Below, piece by piece: positions 18,870-28,606 of a stretch of DNA of 64,000 bases. Under the pieces are notes generated by a model. It was not told the origin of the DNA. It was given only the letters and a program-made list of their open reading frames with translations, and ran no database searches. The position numbers were made by a program, and so were the translations under genes. This stretch comes from VXPQ01 sp965223485 (lineage in GTDB: Bacteria; Bacteroidota; Rhodothermia; Rhodothermales; VXPQ01): NCBI GenBank assembly GCA_965223485.1, contig OZ244993.1, positions 496,001 through 560,000 on the forward strand. Reading direction: 5' to 3'. Each line of letters starts with the position of its first letter. Within the stretch, counting starts at the first letter, position 1.

Positions 18870-19454
18870 TCAGGAGTCGCATCCGTACACGCTTACATAA
18901 TCGACCTGCAGACGCTGGGGCCAAATGTCGGGGTCTACCCCCGGTTGCCCGCCCCAGGCCCCGCCAACGGCGATGTTGAAAATCAAATGGAACGGGTGAT
19001 CGAACGGCCAGTGCCGATCATTGGCTTGCGAATTGGTCAACCGCTCGTTCGCAAACGTAAAATACTGCGTTTCATTGACATAGCCGCGTATCTCGGACGG
19101 GGTCCATTCCGCTCTCGAAAGCAAACGGGTAGACGTGTAATCGCTGCCCTCCCAGGATTCCTTGTGCGCCTCAATGATCAGGCTCCCGTTCTCGACCCGA
19201 GCATTCTCCGAACGCGCCGGGGTGTAAAACTGCAACTCCTCATTGCCCCATCCGTGGCCTCCTACGTCATAGCGCCACCTCGAAGCGTTCGGGAGACCAT
19301 CCTCGTCGAATTCGTCGCTCCATACCAGATCGCCTATTTCGCAAACGCATAGTTCGGGAAGAGGCTCGGGCTCTTCCTCCGACATGGCGCATGCGGTGCA
19401 CATACACACGAGGACCGGCAAAAACAGATATCGTATGTGTTTATTACGGGTCAT
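18870..19454 (-). pseudogene. GH16 glycoside hydrolase (laminarinase/beta-glucanase-like) lipoprotein lacking its catalytic core
   Basis: 194-residue open frame with a lipoprotein signal peptide (hydrophobic core, then CMCTAC, Cys near residue 22). It then matches the beginning of a GH16 domain (LVWSDEFDEDGLP, GGHGWGNEELQFYTP, ENGSLIIEA) and its end (EWTPSEIRGYVNE, WPFDHPFHLIFNIAVGG, LQVDYVSVYG). Between STRLLSR and AEWTP (around base 19110) the middle of the fold is gone, including the EIDxxE motif that holds the nucleophile and acid/base; GH16 domains normally have about 80-90 residues there. The frame is kept, so this is a clean in-frame deletion or an assembly collapse. Start overlaps the fcl stop by four bases (ATGA). 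Catalysis is not expected. Confidence 0.8.
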
Positions 19455-20431
19455 GCTTCCACTTTTCTCAATTCATTGGCCAGATACCAGGCATATGTTT
19501 CCGAAAACCCATCCCGTACAGGAGTCCGGGCGCTCCAGCCAAGCGTCGTCATCCGGGAAACATCCATGAGTTTCCGCGGCGTACCGTCCGGCCGGGTCGT
19601 GTCGTAGCGTATAGCGCTTTCGCTGCCCACAACGTCCCGGATGATTTCGGCCAACTCTGTGATGGAGATATCCTTCCCGACGCCTACGTTAAGCATGCCG
19701 TCGCCTGCCGTTTCATACAACCGGTCTGCAGACAGGCCCAGTACGAAGACGATCGCATCCGCCAGGTCGTCCACATACATGAATTCGCGGCGCGGCGTCC
19801 CGGTCCCCCACAGCGTCACCGGCGCATCCGGCGCCCCAACACGCTTTGCCTCGTGAAATCTTCGCAACAAGGCCGCCGGAACGTGCGATGTCTCCGGATC
19901 GAAATTATCATTCGGACCGTATAAGTTTGTTGGCATCAACGTAACAAAATCGTCCCCGTATTGCTTCCGATACGCCTCGCATGTTCTGGCGCCTGCGATC
20001 TTCGCCACTGCGTACCATTGGTTCGTGGGTTCAAGAGGTCCCGTCAGCATACACTCCTCGGGCATAGGTTGCGGTGCATGCTTCGGATAAATGCACGAAC
20101 TTCCAAGAAAAACAAGCCGCCGTACGCCGTATTTGTGCGCAGAGCGAATGACATTCGACTGAATGGCAATGTTGTCGGAGATAAAATCCGCCGGATATCG
20201 ATCGTTCGCCAGAATGCCGCCGACAACCGCGGCTGCAAGTACCACAAAACCCGGGCGCTCCCGCTCGAAAAATACATCAACAGCCCCTTGATCGAGCAAA
20301 TCAAGTTCGTCGCGCGTACGCAGCAACAATCGGTGACGGGCCTCGGCCCGGAGACGACGCGCAACCGCCGAACCGACCAGGCCACGGTGGCCAGCGACGA
20401 AAACAGGAACTCCAGTATCGTTCAAAGACAC
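19451..20431 (-). CDS. fcl: GDP-L-fucose synthase
   Basis: 326 residues. NADP motif VAGHRGLVGSAV at the N-terminus, catalytic Ser in GSSCIYP, Tyr/Lys in YAVAK, and TNLYGPNDNFDPETSHV with RREFMYVDD are diagnostic. It performs the 3,5-epimerisation and 4-reduction turning GDP-4-keto-6-deoxymannose into GDP-L-fucose. It is the first gene of the minus-strand run and is divergent from manC across a 158-base gap. Gmd lies four genes downstream. Confidence 0.95.
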   Translation of the reverse strand: MSLNDTGVPVFVAGHRGLVGSAVARRLRAEARHRLLLRTRDELDLLDQGAVDVFFERERPGFVVLAAAVVGGILANDRYPADFISDNIAIQSNVIRSAHKYGVRRLVFLGSSCIYPKHAPQPMPEECMLTGPLEPTNQWYAVAKIAGARTCEAYRKQYGDDFVTLMPTNLYGPNDNFDPETSHVPAALLRRFHEAKRVGAPDAPVTLWGTGTPRREFMYVDDLADAIVFVLGLSADRLYETAGDGMLNVGVGKDISITELAEIIRDVVGSESAIRYDTTRPDGTPRKLMDVSRMTTLGWSARTPVRDGFSETYAWYLANELRKVEA

Positions 20432-20589
20432 GACCCAGACGATTGATTACTATTCATTACCAATTGGACATCCCTGATTCCGGAACATCGTCCGTTTCAG
20501 GTATTATGCGCAGAAGCCCGACTTGCTCCCAAAACCCCGCATAAATAATGCGGCACACCTGCTAACGCGGTTACTTGTCCCTTCCTTCC

Positions 20590-21687
20590 ATGGCTCACTT
20601 TCATCCGGATATGGCATATGCCGTAATCATGGCGGGCGGAATCGGTAGTCGATTCTGGCCGCAAAGCCGCGAGAACAATCCCAAGCAATTTCTGGCGATT
20701 CACGGCGAAGATACGCTGATCCGAAATACCATGTCCCGCTTGCGAGGCATCATCCCGGACGAAAACGTTTTTGTCGTCACGCACCGCCGGTACGTCGATC
20801 AGACACGGGAACAACTTCCCGCCGTTCCCGCGGAAAACATCCTTGCCGAACCTGTCGCACGCAACACGGGGCCTTGTATTGCTCTTGCCGCCATAAAATT
20901 GCTTGCGCGGGATCCCGACGCCATCATGATCGCCTTGCCAGCCGACCATGTCATCCGCAACACCAAGCGGTTTCACAAGGCGCTCCGCACCGCTATCGGC
21001 AAGGCACAAGAAAAAGACACCCTCGTTACGATCGGTATCGAACCTACCCATCCGGAGACAGGGTACGGATACGTGCAATACGACGGACAAGCCGATCACG
21101 ACCGGAAAACGCCGGAAGCCCTGCCTGTCCGGACCTTTGCCGAGAAACCCGACATCGAAACCGCCGAACGCTTTCTTGATTCCGGAGATTTTCTCTGGAA
21201 TAGCGGGATTTTCGTCTGGCGCGCCGATGCCATCCTGAACGCTATACAACACCATCTGCCGAAGGTCTTTCGGGCTTTCGACCCCCTACGGGATGCACTC
21301 GGTACAGCACAGGAAACCAGGGCTATCTCGGAAGCCTATGCTAAAAGTCCCACTATCTCGATCGACTACGGAGTCATGGAGCGCGCAGACAAGGTGTTTG
21401 TGGTACCCGCCTCATTCGGTTGGAGCGACGTCGGCGACTGGGCAGCGGTGCATGCGCTCCGCAAGAAAGACAGACAGGGCAATACGCTCAAGGGGAACGT
21501 GATTCTGAACGATTCGAGTAGATGCCTGATTGACGCGAACCAGCGACTCGTCGTTCTGATAGGCATGCACGACACGATTGTGGTCGATACGGAAGACGCC
21601 CTGCTGATCTGTAACCGGGAAAGCGCCCAACAGGTTAAAAACATTGTGGATTACCTGCATGCCCACCGGCTTGAGGACTACTTTTGA
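20590..21687 (+). CDS. manC: Mannose-1-phosphate guanylyltransferase
   Basis: 365 residues from ATG 20590 (ATG 20611 is an alternative that starts right at the catalytic domain). It makes GDP-mannose from mannose-1-phosphate and GTP. Signature IMAGGIGSRFWPQSR, Lys in NNPKQFLAI, LPADHVI, FAEKPD, NSGIFVWRAD and the SIDYGVMERA motif are all present. There is no C-terminal phosphomannose isomerase domain, so this is the short monofunctional type. GDP-mannose is the entry substrate for gmd and fcl. No phosphomannomutase is seen in the window. Confidence 0.93.
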   Translation: MAHFHPDMAYAVIMAGGIGSRFWPQSRENNPKQFLAIHGEDTLIRNTMSRLRGIIPDENVFVVTHRRYVDQTREQLPAVPAENILAEPVARNTGPCIALAAIKLLARDPDAIMIALPADHVIRNTKRFHKALRTAIGKAQEKDTLVTIGIEPTHPETGYGYVQYDGQADHDRKTPEALPVRTFAEKPDIETAERFLDSGDFLWNSGIFVWRADAILNAIQHHLPKVFRAFDPLRDALGTAQETRAISEAYAKSPTISIDYGVMERADKVFVVPASFGWSDVGDWAAVHALRKKDRQGNTLKGNVILNDSSRCLIDANQRLVVLIGMHDTIVVDTEDALLICNRESAQQVKNIVDYLHAHRLEDYF

Positions 21688-21737
21688 GCCAAGGCGCCGA
21701 AAAAACCTGTCTTTTTACTACTCTTGGCCTTTTCTTC
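21688..21737 (+). terminator. Possible long-loop terminator after manC
   Basis: GCCAAG (21688-21693, next to the manC stop) can pair with CTTGGC (21723-21728), which is followed by a T-rich stretch. The loop of 29 bases is long, so the assignment is weak. Confidence 0.25.
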
Positions 21738-21816
21738 ATCTTTCCCCGAATCCCGCACCATAACCTTCACGTACTTCTTGGGGTTGAACCGGTTTTTTGT
21801 CGACACAAGGCCGACT

Positions 21817-23445
21817 ATGAGGCGCCCCCGCAACGCCATGCCCAATATTCGTCTCTCCATCCTGATCGCAACCGCGCTGTTCGCCGGCAGCCTGACGCTC
21901 GCCTCAACGACCCTTGCACAGAATGCTCCGGAGGGTACGCAAGAACCACTCACGCTGACGCTGGACGAAGCGCTCCAGATTGCTCTCGTTCATAACTATA
22001 CGATGCGTCTCGAACGCCTTAATGTCGAGCAGGCTAACGCGCAGGTTCGCGAAGCCTGGGGTGAAGTATGGCCTCTTATCGACGTAACGTCCAGTTATAC
22101 GCGTAACCTGAAAAGCGCCAATCCCTTTGCAGGTTCGGAAGCGGGAGGATTGTTCGGCTCGCTCGGTTTCGTCGACTGGCTGTCCTTCAACGAACGGGCG
22201 CGTACAGAAACCGATACAGAAACCGCCCCCATCGATTTCGACGACTATACAGACCGACAGGAGAGTGGGCTGGACGCTATCGGGGCCAGCTTTGGAGGAG
22301 ACGCCAACCCATTTGCAGTGCCCAACGAATTTCTGAATAGCATCTCCCTCAGCCAAACGATTTTCTCTGCCGAGGTCTTTGTCGGTATCCGGGGGGCAAG
22401 CTATTACCAGGACCTGACCGGTGAAGCCCTGAACAGACAGCGCCAACTTGTCCTCCACGAGGTGCGCCAGGCGTTCTATCAGGCGTTGTTATCCCTGAAA
22501 CAGGTAGAGATCGTCCGTATGAGCGTTGCGCGTACGCAGATCACGCTCGACGAAACGATCCGGCGAGTAAGCCAGGGTCTGGCGCCGAAATTTCAGCGTC
22601 TGACGGCAGAAGTCGAGCTTGCCAATCTTGAGACGCAACAAGTCGAGGCCGCTGGCCTCGCAGCACAAGCACTCGACAACCTCAAGATGCAGATCGGTAT
22701 TCCGGTCGACCAGCCCATACGGCTGCGAGGCAACCTGGAAACCGAGGAACGAGGCCGCTTTCTGACGGTCGCGGCGGAAAACGCCATCGACATGGCGCTG
22801 GCGCACCGGCCGGACCTCGAACAGGCGCGCCTTGCGATCGAGTTGCAGCGAGTGGACCGCCGTTTGGCCATGACACAGTATATGCCGAAACTCAGCGCCG
22901 TCGCCAATATCAGTTACATAGGCCGACTGCCAGACGATCGCACTCGCATCGTTTCGGAGGACAGAGACAACTTCATATACCGCCGCGAGTCTGTCGATTT
23001 TTTCTCGCAGAGCTACTGGAACCCTGCCATCAGCGCCGGTGTCCGGCTCACCTGGAACATCTTCAACGGGTTCCGTACGGGGGCCCGGGTGCAGCAACGC
23101 AGCATTGCACTGTATCAGGCCGAACTGCAATATGATCAGGCCCAGCAACAGATACGCATGGAAGTACAGGGTGCGTTGCGAGATCTCGAAGCCGCGCAGC
23201 AACGGATTCTGGCGCAGGAACAGAACGTTCAGCGAGCGGAACTGAATTACGAATATGCGCGCGCGCGGCTTGCGGAAGGCATCGCCTCACCGGTCGAGGA
23301 ACGCAATGCTTCCGAGCAACTGGACCAGAGTCGCCTCAACCGACTTCGCGCCTTGTACGACTATCTCGTAGCGCAGAGTACCCTGGAAACGTCCATGGGC
23401 ATGACGCAATGGAATGCCGGGGAGCCCCGCCTTACGAGCAAATAA
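21817..23445 (+). CDS. TolC-family outer-membrane efflux protein
   Basis: 542 residues from ATG 21817, preferred because AAGG stands about 7 bases upstream; ATG 21838 would remove seven residues from the basic n-region. A signal peptide (core LSILIATALFAGSLTLA, cleavage near LAQ) is followed by two coiled-coil-rich repeats typical of TolC (LTLDEALQIALVHNYTMRLERLNVEQANAQV at the start; AELNYEYARARLAEGIASPVE near the end). An acidic stretch with FDDYTDRQ around residues 130-145 is less typical. It forms the outer-membrane channel of the tripartite pump encoded with the next two genes (21-base gap to the adaptor). Confidence 0.9.
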   Translation: MRRPRNAMPNIRLSILIATALFAGSLTLASTTLAQNAPEGTQEPLTLTLDEALQIALVHNYTMRLERLNVEQANAQVREAWGEVWPLIDVTSSYTRNLKSANPFAGSEAGGLFGSLGFVDWLSFNERARTETDTETAPIDFDDYTDRQESGLDAIGASFGGDANPFAVPNEFLNSISLSQTIFSAEVFVGIRGASYYQDLTGEALNRQRQLVLHEVRQAFYQALLSLKQVEIVRMSVARTQITLDETIRRVSQGLAPKFQRLTAEVELANLETQQVEAAGLAAQALDNLKMQIGIPVDQPIRLRGNLETEERGRFLTVAAENAIDMALAHRPDLEQARLAIELQRVDRRLAMTQYMPKLSAVANISYIGRLPDDRTRIVSEDRDNFIYRRESVDFFSQSYWNPAISAGVRLTWNIFNGFRTGARVQQRSIALYQAELQYDQAQQQIRMEVQGALRDLEAAQQRILAQEQNVQRAELNYEYARARLAEGIASPVEERNASEQLDQSRLNRLRALYDYLVAQSTLETSMGMTQWNAGEPRLTSK

Positions 23446-23466
23446 TCCCTTCCTTTTCTGGATCTC

Positions 23467-24675
23467 ATGACTCCGTCCGATTATCGATTCCGGATACCCA
23501 GGCGCAACGGTCTTATGCGGAATATCCTTGCCGCAGGGCTGTTTTCATTCTGCGCCGCAGCGCTTCTTGCAGGCTGCGGAACAGAACCCCCGAACGCCGC
23601 CCGTAGCGCACCCGCTAATGTCGCAGAGGAGCGTGCGATCCGCGTGGAAACCCTCGTGCTTGAACCCACCGTATTTCGGGACGTCATCCAACTCACCGGA
23701 TCGGTCGATGCATTCGATGACGCACGGTTATCGGCGCAATCAAGCGGCACGGTGATTGCGGTCGCACCCCTCGGGACTTCCCTCCGCAACCAGGCCACCG
23801 TTGCGCAAATCAATCCTTTGGTGCCGGAATCGGCTGTTTTGCAAGCCAGCGCCATTGTCGAAGCCGCCGAGGCGCAATTCGGACTCGCCCGGGAAAACCT
23901 GACGCGCAACGAACCGCTTTTCGCCGACTCGGTCATCAGCACCATCGAGTGGGAAGGCGTGCAGGCGCAGTATAATCAATCCAGGGCGAACCTTGCGCAG
24001 GCCGAAGCCGCCCTGGATCAAGCCCGCACAATGCTGGCGCAAACCCGGGTCGTGGCGCCGTTCGACGGTACCGTCGAAGAGCACTTCGTCGAACCCGGTG
24101 AACAGGTTACGCCCGGTATGGCGGTGGCCCGCCTCATCAACACCCGCCGCATCAAAGTCGTTTCGGGCGTGCCCGAGCGGTACGCCGCGGACATCCTCCC
24201 CGGCACCCCCGTTCAAATCAGCTTTGAGGCGTACCGGGGCAAGCGCATCGATGGACTGGTTTCGTTCGTCGGACGCGCCGTCGATCCGCAAAGCCGCACC
24301 TTCCCGATCGAGATCGTCATCAACAATCCGGACGGCACTATCAAGCCGGAAATGGTGGCGCGCGTAGAGGTGACACGCGAAATCATCGAGGATGCGCTGG
24401 TCGTGCCGCGCGCTGCGGTCATCCGCACCGAGAACGGCCATATCGTCTACCTGATCGAAACCCGGGAAGGAATACCGACCGCCGTACAACGCGATCTCGT
24501 GCCGGGACCTGATTTCGGAGCGTATGTCGTGGCGACGAACCTTCAGCCCGGCGACGAGGTGATCGTTCTCGGACAATCAAGAGTTATCGACGGGGACAGG
24601 GTCGAGATAGCAACCCGGCATTCCATATCCCAGGACATGTCTATAGAACAGCCGGAAGTACCGACGGACCGGTAA
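23467..24675 (+). CDS. RND efflux periplasmic adaptor (membrane fusion protein), lipoprotein
   Basis: 402 residues; an internal ATG at 23515 is also a good start because the lipoprotein signal (core FSFCAAALLAGC) follows it directly. Lipoyl-like and helical-hairpin segments lie around residues 60-195 (LSAQSSGTVIAVAPLG, then RVVAPFDGTVEEHFVEPGEQV), followed by beta-barrel and membrane-proximal domains. It bridges the TolC-like channel and the RND permease, in the standard adaptor-before-permease order. Substrate unknown. Confidence 0.9.
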   Translation: MTPSDYRFRIPRRNGLMRNILAAGLFSFCAAALLAGCGTEPPNAARSAPANVAEERAIRVETLVLEPTVFRDVIQLTGSVDAFDDARLSAQSSGTVIAVAPLGTSLRNQATVAQINPLVPESAVLQASAIVEAAEAQFGLARENLTRNEPLFADSVISTIEWEGVQAQYNQSRANLAQAEAALDQARTMLAQTRVVAPFDGTVEEHFVEPGEQVTPGMAVARLINTRRIKVVSGVPERYAADILPGTPVQISFEAYRGKRIDGLVSFVGRAVDPQSRTFPIEIVINNPDGTIKPEMVARVEVTREIIEDALVVPRAAVIRTENGHIVYLIETREGIPTAVQRDLVPGPDFGAYVVATNLQPGDEVIVLGQSRVIDGDRVEIATRHSISQDMSIEQPEVPTDR

Positions 24676-24739
24676 ACACTCTGCTGCGCGCATCTCCTAC
24701 CCTTAGCCGGTCCGGCCTCCAAGCGCTACCCATCGAGTT

Positions 24740-27700
24740 ATGAAAATCACCGACATCTCGATCAAGTATCGTACGAGCATTGTCGTCCTGACGGCAATCC
24801 TCGCCATCGGCGGCCTGTACAGCTATATAACCATTCCGAAGGAAGCCGCGCCGTCCATCGAGATTCCGCAGATTATCGTCACATTGATATATCCCGGGGC
24901 AAGCCCCGACGACGTGGAATCGCTGATCACGCAGCCCGTCGAGCGCGAGGTGCAGGCGATCAACGGCATCAAGGAAATTCGCTCCGTGTCTACCGAGGGC
25001 GTGTCCACGATCATCGTGGAATTCGACTCGGATGTCTCCATAGACGACGCCTACCAGAAGGTGCGCGACAAGGTGGATGTCGCCCGGCCAAATATGCCCG
25101 ACGAAATCGAGGAGCCCGTCGTCAGCGAAATCGACTTTTCGGAATTTCCCATCATGACCGTCAATCTGGCGGCAAATTATTCGCTGGCGCAACTCAAGGA
25201 GGTGGCCGAAAATCTCGAGGACGATATTGAAACCATCCAGGGCGTCCTCGAGGTAGACCTGGTCGGCGGCCTCGAGCGCGAGGTGCAAATCGATGTGGAC
25301 CTGAATGCGCTCCAGGGATACAACCTCGCCTTCATGGATATCGTGGACGCCATTCGCGGAGAAAACACCAACATGCCGGGCGGATCGGTGGATGTCGACC
25401 GGCTCAACTATCTGGTCCGCGTCGACGGATCGTTCGACGACCCTGACGAGATCGAAAACATCGTTATCGACGCGCCCGGAGGGCAACCCATCTATGTGCG
25501 CGATGTCGCCAATGTCGATTTCGGCTTCAAGGACCGTGCATCGTACGCCCGCCTCCAGCTTTTCCGCACCGAAACGGACGATGGCGACCTCGTGCAGACG
25601 GACAACCAGGATATCCTGCAGGTCATCAGCCTCAACGTCAAGAAACGATCCGGCGAGAACATCATCCGTACGGCGAGAGCTGTTCAGGAGAAGGTGGATG
25701 GATTCACATTCCCACACGGTACACGCATCGTCATCACGGGCGATCAAAGCGAGGATGTCCAGAACATGATCGACGACCTGGAGAACAACATCATCAGCGG
25801 CCTCATTTTCGTGGTGGCCGTGTTGCTGTTCTTCCTCGGGGTGCGCACCGCCGTACTGGTCGGCATCGCCATACCCCTCTCCATGTTCCTGTCGTTCATC
25901 ATCTTCCAGGCGGGCAACTACACGCTGAACTTCATCATTCTGTTCAGCCTCATCATTGCCCTGGGGATGCTTGTGGACAACGCCGTCGTCATCGTCGAAA
26001 ACATCTACCGTTACAGGGAAATGGGGCATTCGCGGTTCGAGGCGGCGCGGCGCGGCACCGCCGAGGTTGCCGGACCCGTCATCGCCTCCACGGCCACGAC
26101 GGTGGCCGCCTTTGCGCCCATGTTGTTCTGGCCCGGCGTGATCGGCGAATTCATGAGTAATATGCCGCTCACGCTCATCGTTACCCTCTCGGCCTCGCTC
26201 TTCGTGGCGCTGATCATCAATCCGGTCATCACAGGGATCTTCGTACGGCTCGAATCGGAAGAGCGCAAAAAGATGCGGGGGCGCACCCGGCTCGGAAGCC
26301 TCCTCCTTCTGCTCATGCTGGCGACGCTGGTGGGCCTTGCCAACTACAAGACGCTGGTCGTGCTCGCCATCGCCATCCCGGTGTTGATATGGTTGCACGG
26401 GAAATTCATCAAACCGATCGGCGATCATTTTGTGCAGGATATCCTGCCGCGCATCGTGACGAAATACCGGTCGTTCCTCGACTGGATGCTCTACCGCGAT
26501 TATACCGTCCGCCGGCCCTGGATACGCAACACCGCAGCGCTTGCTTCCTTCACTGTGGGGTTTATCCTGCTGATCGGGGGCGCCTTGCTCATGGGCGTGG
26601 GGCCACCCGTTGCAGGGGGCATGTCGGGATCCGCACTGCTCCTGATGATACCAGGCGGCCTCTTGCTCTTGCTTGGCGTGTTCGGCATTGTCCTGCATTG
26701 CCTCGAAAGCATATTCCTCGGCGGATGGAAAAGCGTACGCGCCGGACTCATCTTCGGCGGCGTCATGCTGGCGATCCTGTCCCTGATCTGGCTGGGTCCG
26801 AAGGACATTCCCTTCTCCGTGGTCGTCAATCTCATGGCGTTGCCCGCCGTCATTTGCGGTACGGGCTTGCTCGGAGCAATCTTCAACCGCCGCAAGCGCA
26901 AGACGCTATTGCTCACCGATAATCGGGGGCGCCTGCTTGCCGGCGCTATGGGCGCCCTTATAAGTATCGTCATAGTATTCCAGTTGGCGCCCACCGGGGT
27001 CGAATTCTTTCCCGAGAACGACCCCCGCCAGGTGTGGGTCACCTTACAGGGAGCGCTCGGCACCAATGTGGACGCCAGCGACGAGATAGCGAACACCGCC
27101 CACGCCCGCATCCTGAACCTGCTCGACAACACCCCCGAATCGGAGGCCAATCTAAAAAGCGTCCTCGTCAATGTGGGGGTAGGCGGTAACATTATGTTCG
27201 GGGGCGGGGCGGCAAGCCCGGAGGTTTCCCGCGTCACGCTGAATCTGGCGGACTATGCGGACCGCAAGGAAGCAAGCCCGGAGACCCTTTCCAAGATCCG
27301 CGCCCGGTTGCAAGGCATTCCCGGAACGGACATCACAGTCGAGCAGAGTCAATTGGGGCCGCAAACCGGTTTGCCCGTCAATATTGAAATTTCCGGGGAA
27401 AATTTCACGGTCATTCGCCGGATCACCAACGAAGTGCGCCAGATGCTGGCGGAGGGAGCGGAAAGCGGCGACATACAGGGACTCGTGGATGTGGCCAACG
27501 ACCTGAACGAGGGGCGCCCTGAAATGCAGGTGCGCATCGACCGCGAGCGGGCCGCCCGCTTCGGACTGAACACCAGCAAGATCGCCTCCACGATCCGCGC
27601 AGCGATCAACGGCGTCGAGGCGGGTAAATTCCGTACGGGCGAAGACGAATACGACATCACCGTACGGCTCCGGGAAGCCGACCGGACCAGCCTGGAGAGC

Positions 27701-28585
27701 ATCAAGAACCTTACGGTCTTCGACGAAGATACCCAGATTCCCGTCACCGCCGTGGCCGATTTCGACGTAGGCAGCGGCCTCGGCTCCATCACGCGCCTCG
27801 ACCAGCAGCGCGTAGCTACGGTGACGGGCGATGCAGCGCCGGGCGTGCCCGGCCCCCAAGTGCTTACAAGCGCGCAGCAATATCTGGCCGAGTATGAGGC
27901 GAATCTGCCGCTCGGGTACGCGATGACCTACACCGGCGAGAGCGAAGAGCAGGAAGAATCGTTCGCCTTCCTGACGACGGTCCTGATGATCGCGGTATCG
28001 CTCATTTTCATGATCATGGTGGCGCAGTTCAACAAGGTGACCGTGCCGTTCATCATCATGCTGGCCGTAGGTTTCTCCCTGATCGGAGTCCTGCTGGGCC
28101 TCATCCTCACGCGTACGCCGTTCGGGCTGTTCACATTCATCGGCATCATTTCGCTGGCCGGTATTGTCGTGAACAACAATATCGTTCTGATCGATTACAT
28201 CATGCAGCTGCGAGAGCGGGGCATGGACAAGCACGCCGCCATCATCGAGGGCGGCGCCACGCGCCTGCGACCGGTTCTCCTGACCGCATTGACTACGGTA
28301 CTGGGCCTGATTCCGCTCACGTTCGGGATCAACATCGACTTTGTGGGACTGCTGACGGAATGGCGGCCCAACTTCCAGTTCGGTTCCGAGAACACGCAGT
28401 TCTGGGGGCCGATGGGCACAGCCATCATCAGCGGGCTGATCTTCGCCACATTCCTGACCCTGGTCATCGTACCCGTGATGTATTCGACGTTCGATTCGCT
28501 CGCGAACAAACTGAGGAGCATCTTCGGACGAAAACACGAAGCCGCCGGTAGCGAGCAGAACGAGGCAACCCTTGCAGACCGGTAG
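24740..28585 (+). CDS. RND-family efflux permease with an expanded central membrane region
   Basis: 1281 residues, longer than the usual ~1040. Standard RND features: the N-terminal TM1, porter domain (SPDDVESLITQPVE, GVSTIIVEF), TM2-6 with ALGMLVDNAVVIVEN and the proton-relay Asp, and the mirrored second half ending in GIVVNNNIVLIDYI and GATRLRPVLLTALTTVLGLIP. Between roughly residues 515 and 750 there is extra hydrophobic sequence, with segments such as LLLLLMLATLVGL, FTVGFILLIGGALLMGV, LLMIPGGLLLLLGVFGIVL and FGGVMLAILSLIWLG, which standard AcrB/CzcA-type pumps lack. The second porter half then starts at EFFPENDPRQ. Inner-membrane proton-driven exporter; substrate not assignable. Confidence 0.9.
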   Translation: MKITDISIKYRTSIVVLTAILAIGGLYSYITIPKEAAPSIEIPQIIVTLIYPGASPDDVESLITQPVEREVQAINGIKEIRSVSTEGVSTIIVEFDSDVSIDDAYQKVRDKVDVARPNMPDEIEEPVVSEIDFSEFPIMTVNLAANYSLAQLKEVAENLEDDIETIQGVLEVDLVGGLEREVQIDVDLNALQGYNLAFMDIVDAIRGENTNMPGGSVDVDRLNYLVRVDGSFDDPDEIENIVIDAPGGQPIYVRDVANVDFGFKDRASYARLQLFRTETDDGDLVQTDNQDILQVISLNVKKRSGENIIRTARAVQEKVDGFTFPHGTRIVITGDQSEDVQNMIDDLENNIISGLIFVVAVLLFFLGVRTAVLVGIAIPLSMFLSFIIFQAGNYTLNFIILFSLIIALGMLVDNAVVIVENIYRYREMGHSRFEAARRGTAEVAGPVIASTATTVAAFAPMLFWPGVIGEFMSNMPLTLIVTLSASLFVALIINPVITGIFVRLESEERKKMRGRTRLGSLLLLLMLATLVGLANYKTLVVLAIAIPVLIWLHGKFIKPIGDHFVQDILPRIVTKYRSFLDWMLYRDYTVRRPWIRNTAALASFTVGFILLIGGALLMGVGPPVAGGMSGSALLLMIPGGLLLLLGVFGIVLHCLESIFLGGWKSVRAGLIFGGVMLAILSLIWLGPKDIPFSVVVNLMALPAVICGTGLLGAIFNRRKRKTLLLTDNRGRLLAGAMGALISIVIVFQLAPTGVEFFPENDPRQVWVTLQGALGTNVDASDEIANTAHARILNLLDNTPESEANLKSVLVNVGVGGNIMFGGGAASPEVSRVTLNLADYADRKEASPETLSKIRARLQGIPGTDITVEQSQLGPQTGLPVNIEISGENFTVIRRITNEVRQMLAEGAESGDIQGLVDVANDLNEGRPEMQVRIDRERAARFGLNTSKIASTIRAAINGVEAGKFRTGEDEYDITVRLREADRTSLESIKNLTVFDEDTQIPVTAVADFDVGSGLGSITRLDQQRVATVTGDAAPGVPGPQVLTSAQQYLAEYEANLPLGYAMTYTGESEEQEESFAFLTTVLMIAVSLIFMIMVAQFNKVTVPFIIMLAVGFSLIGVLLGLILTRTPFGLFTFIGIISLAGIVVNNNIVLIDYIMQLRERGMDKHAAIIEGGATRLRPVLLTALTTVLGLIPLTFGINIDFVGLLTEWRPNFQFGSENTQFWGPMGTAIISGLIFATFLTLVIVPVMYSTFDSLANKLRSIFGRKHEAAGSEQNEATLADR

Positions 28586-28606
28586 CGCAGCAAGCTGCGG
28601 AGATGC

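Noticed and set aside
24641..28537. Very long antisense open frames opposite the RND permease (685 and 461 codons), and similar ones opposite the paralogues and the TonB receptor
   Set aside because: They are rich in Arg/His/Asp/Gly without domain structure, lack ribosome-binding sites and mirror genes with unmistakable homology on the other strand. GC-rich codon bias explains the lack of stops.
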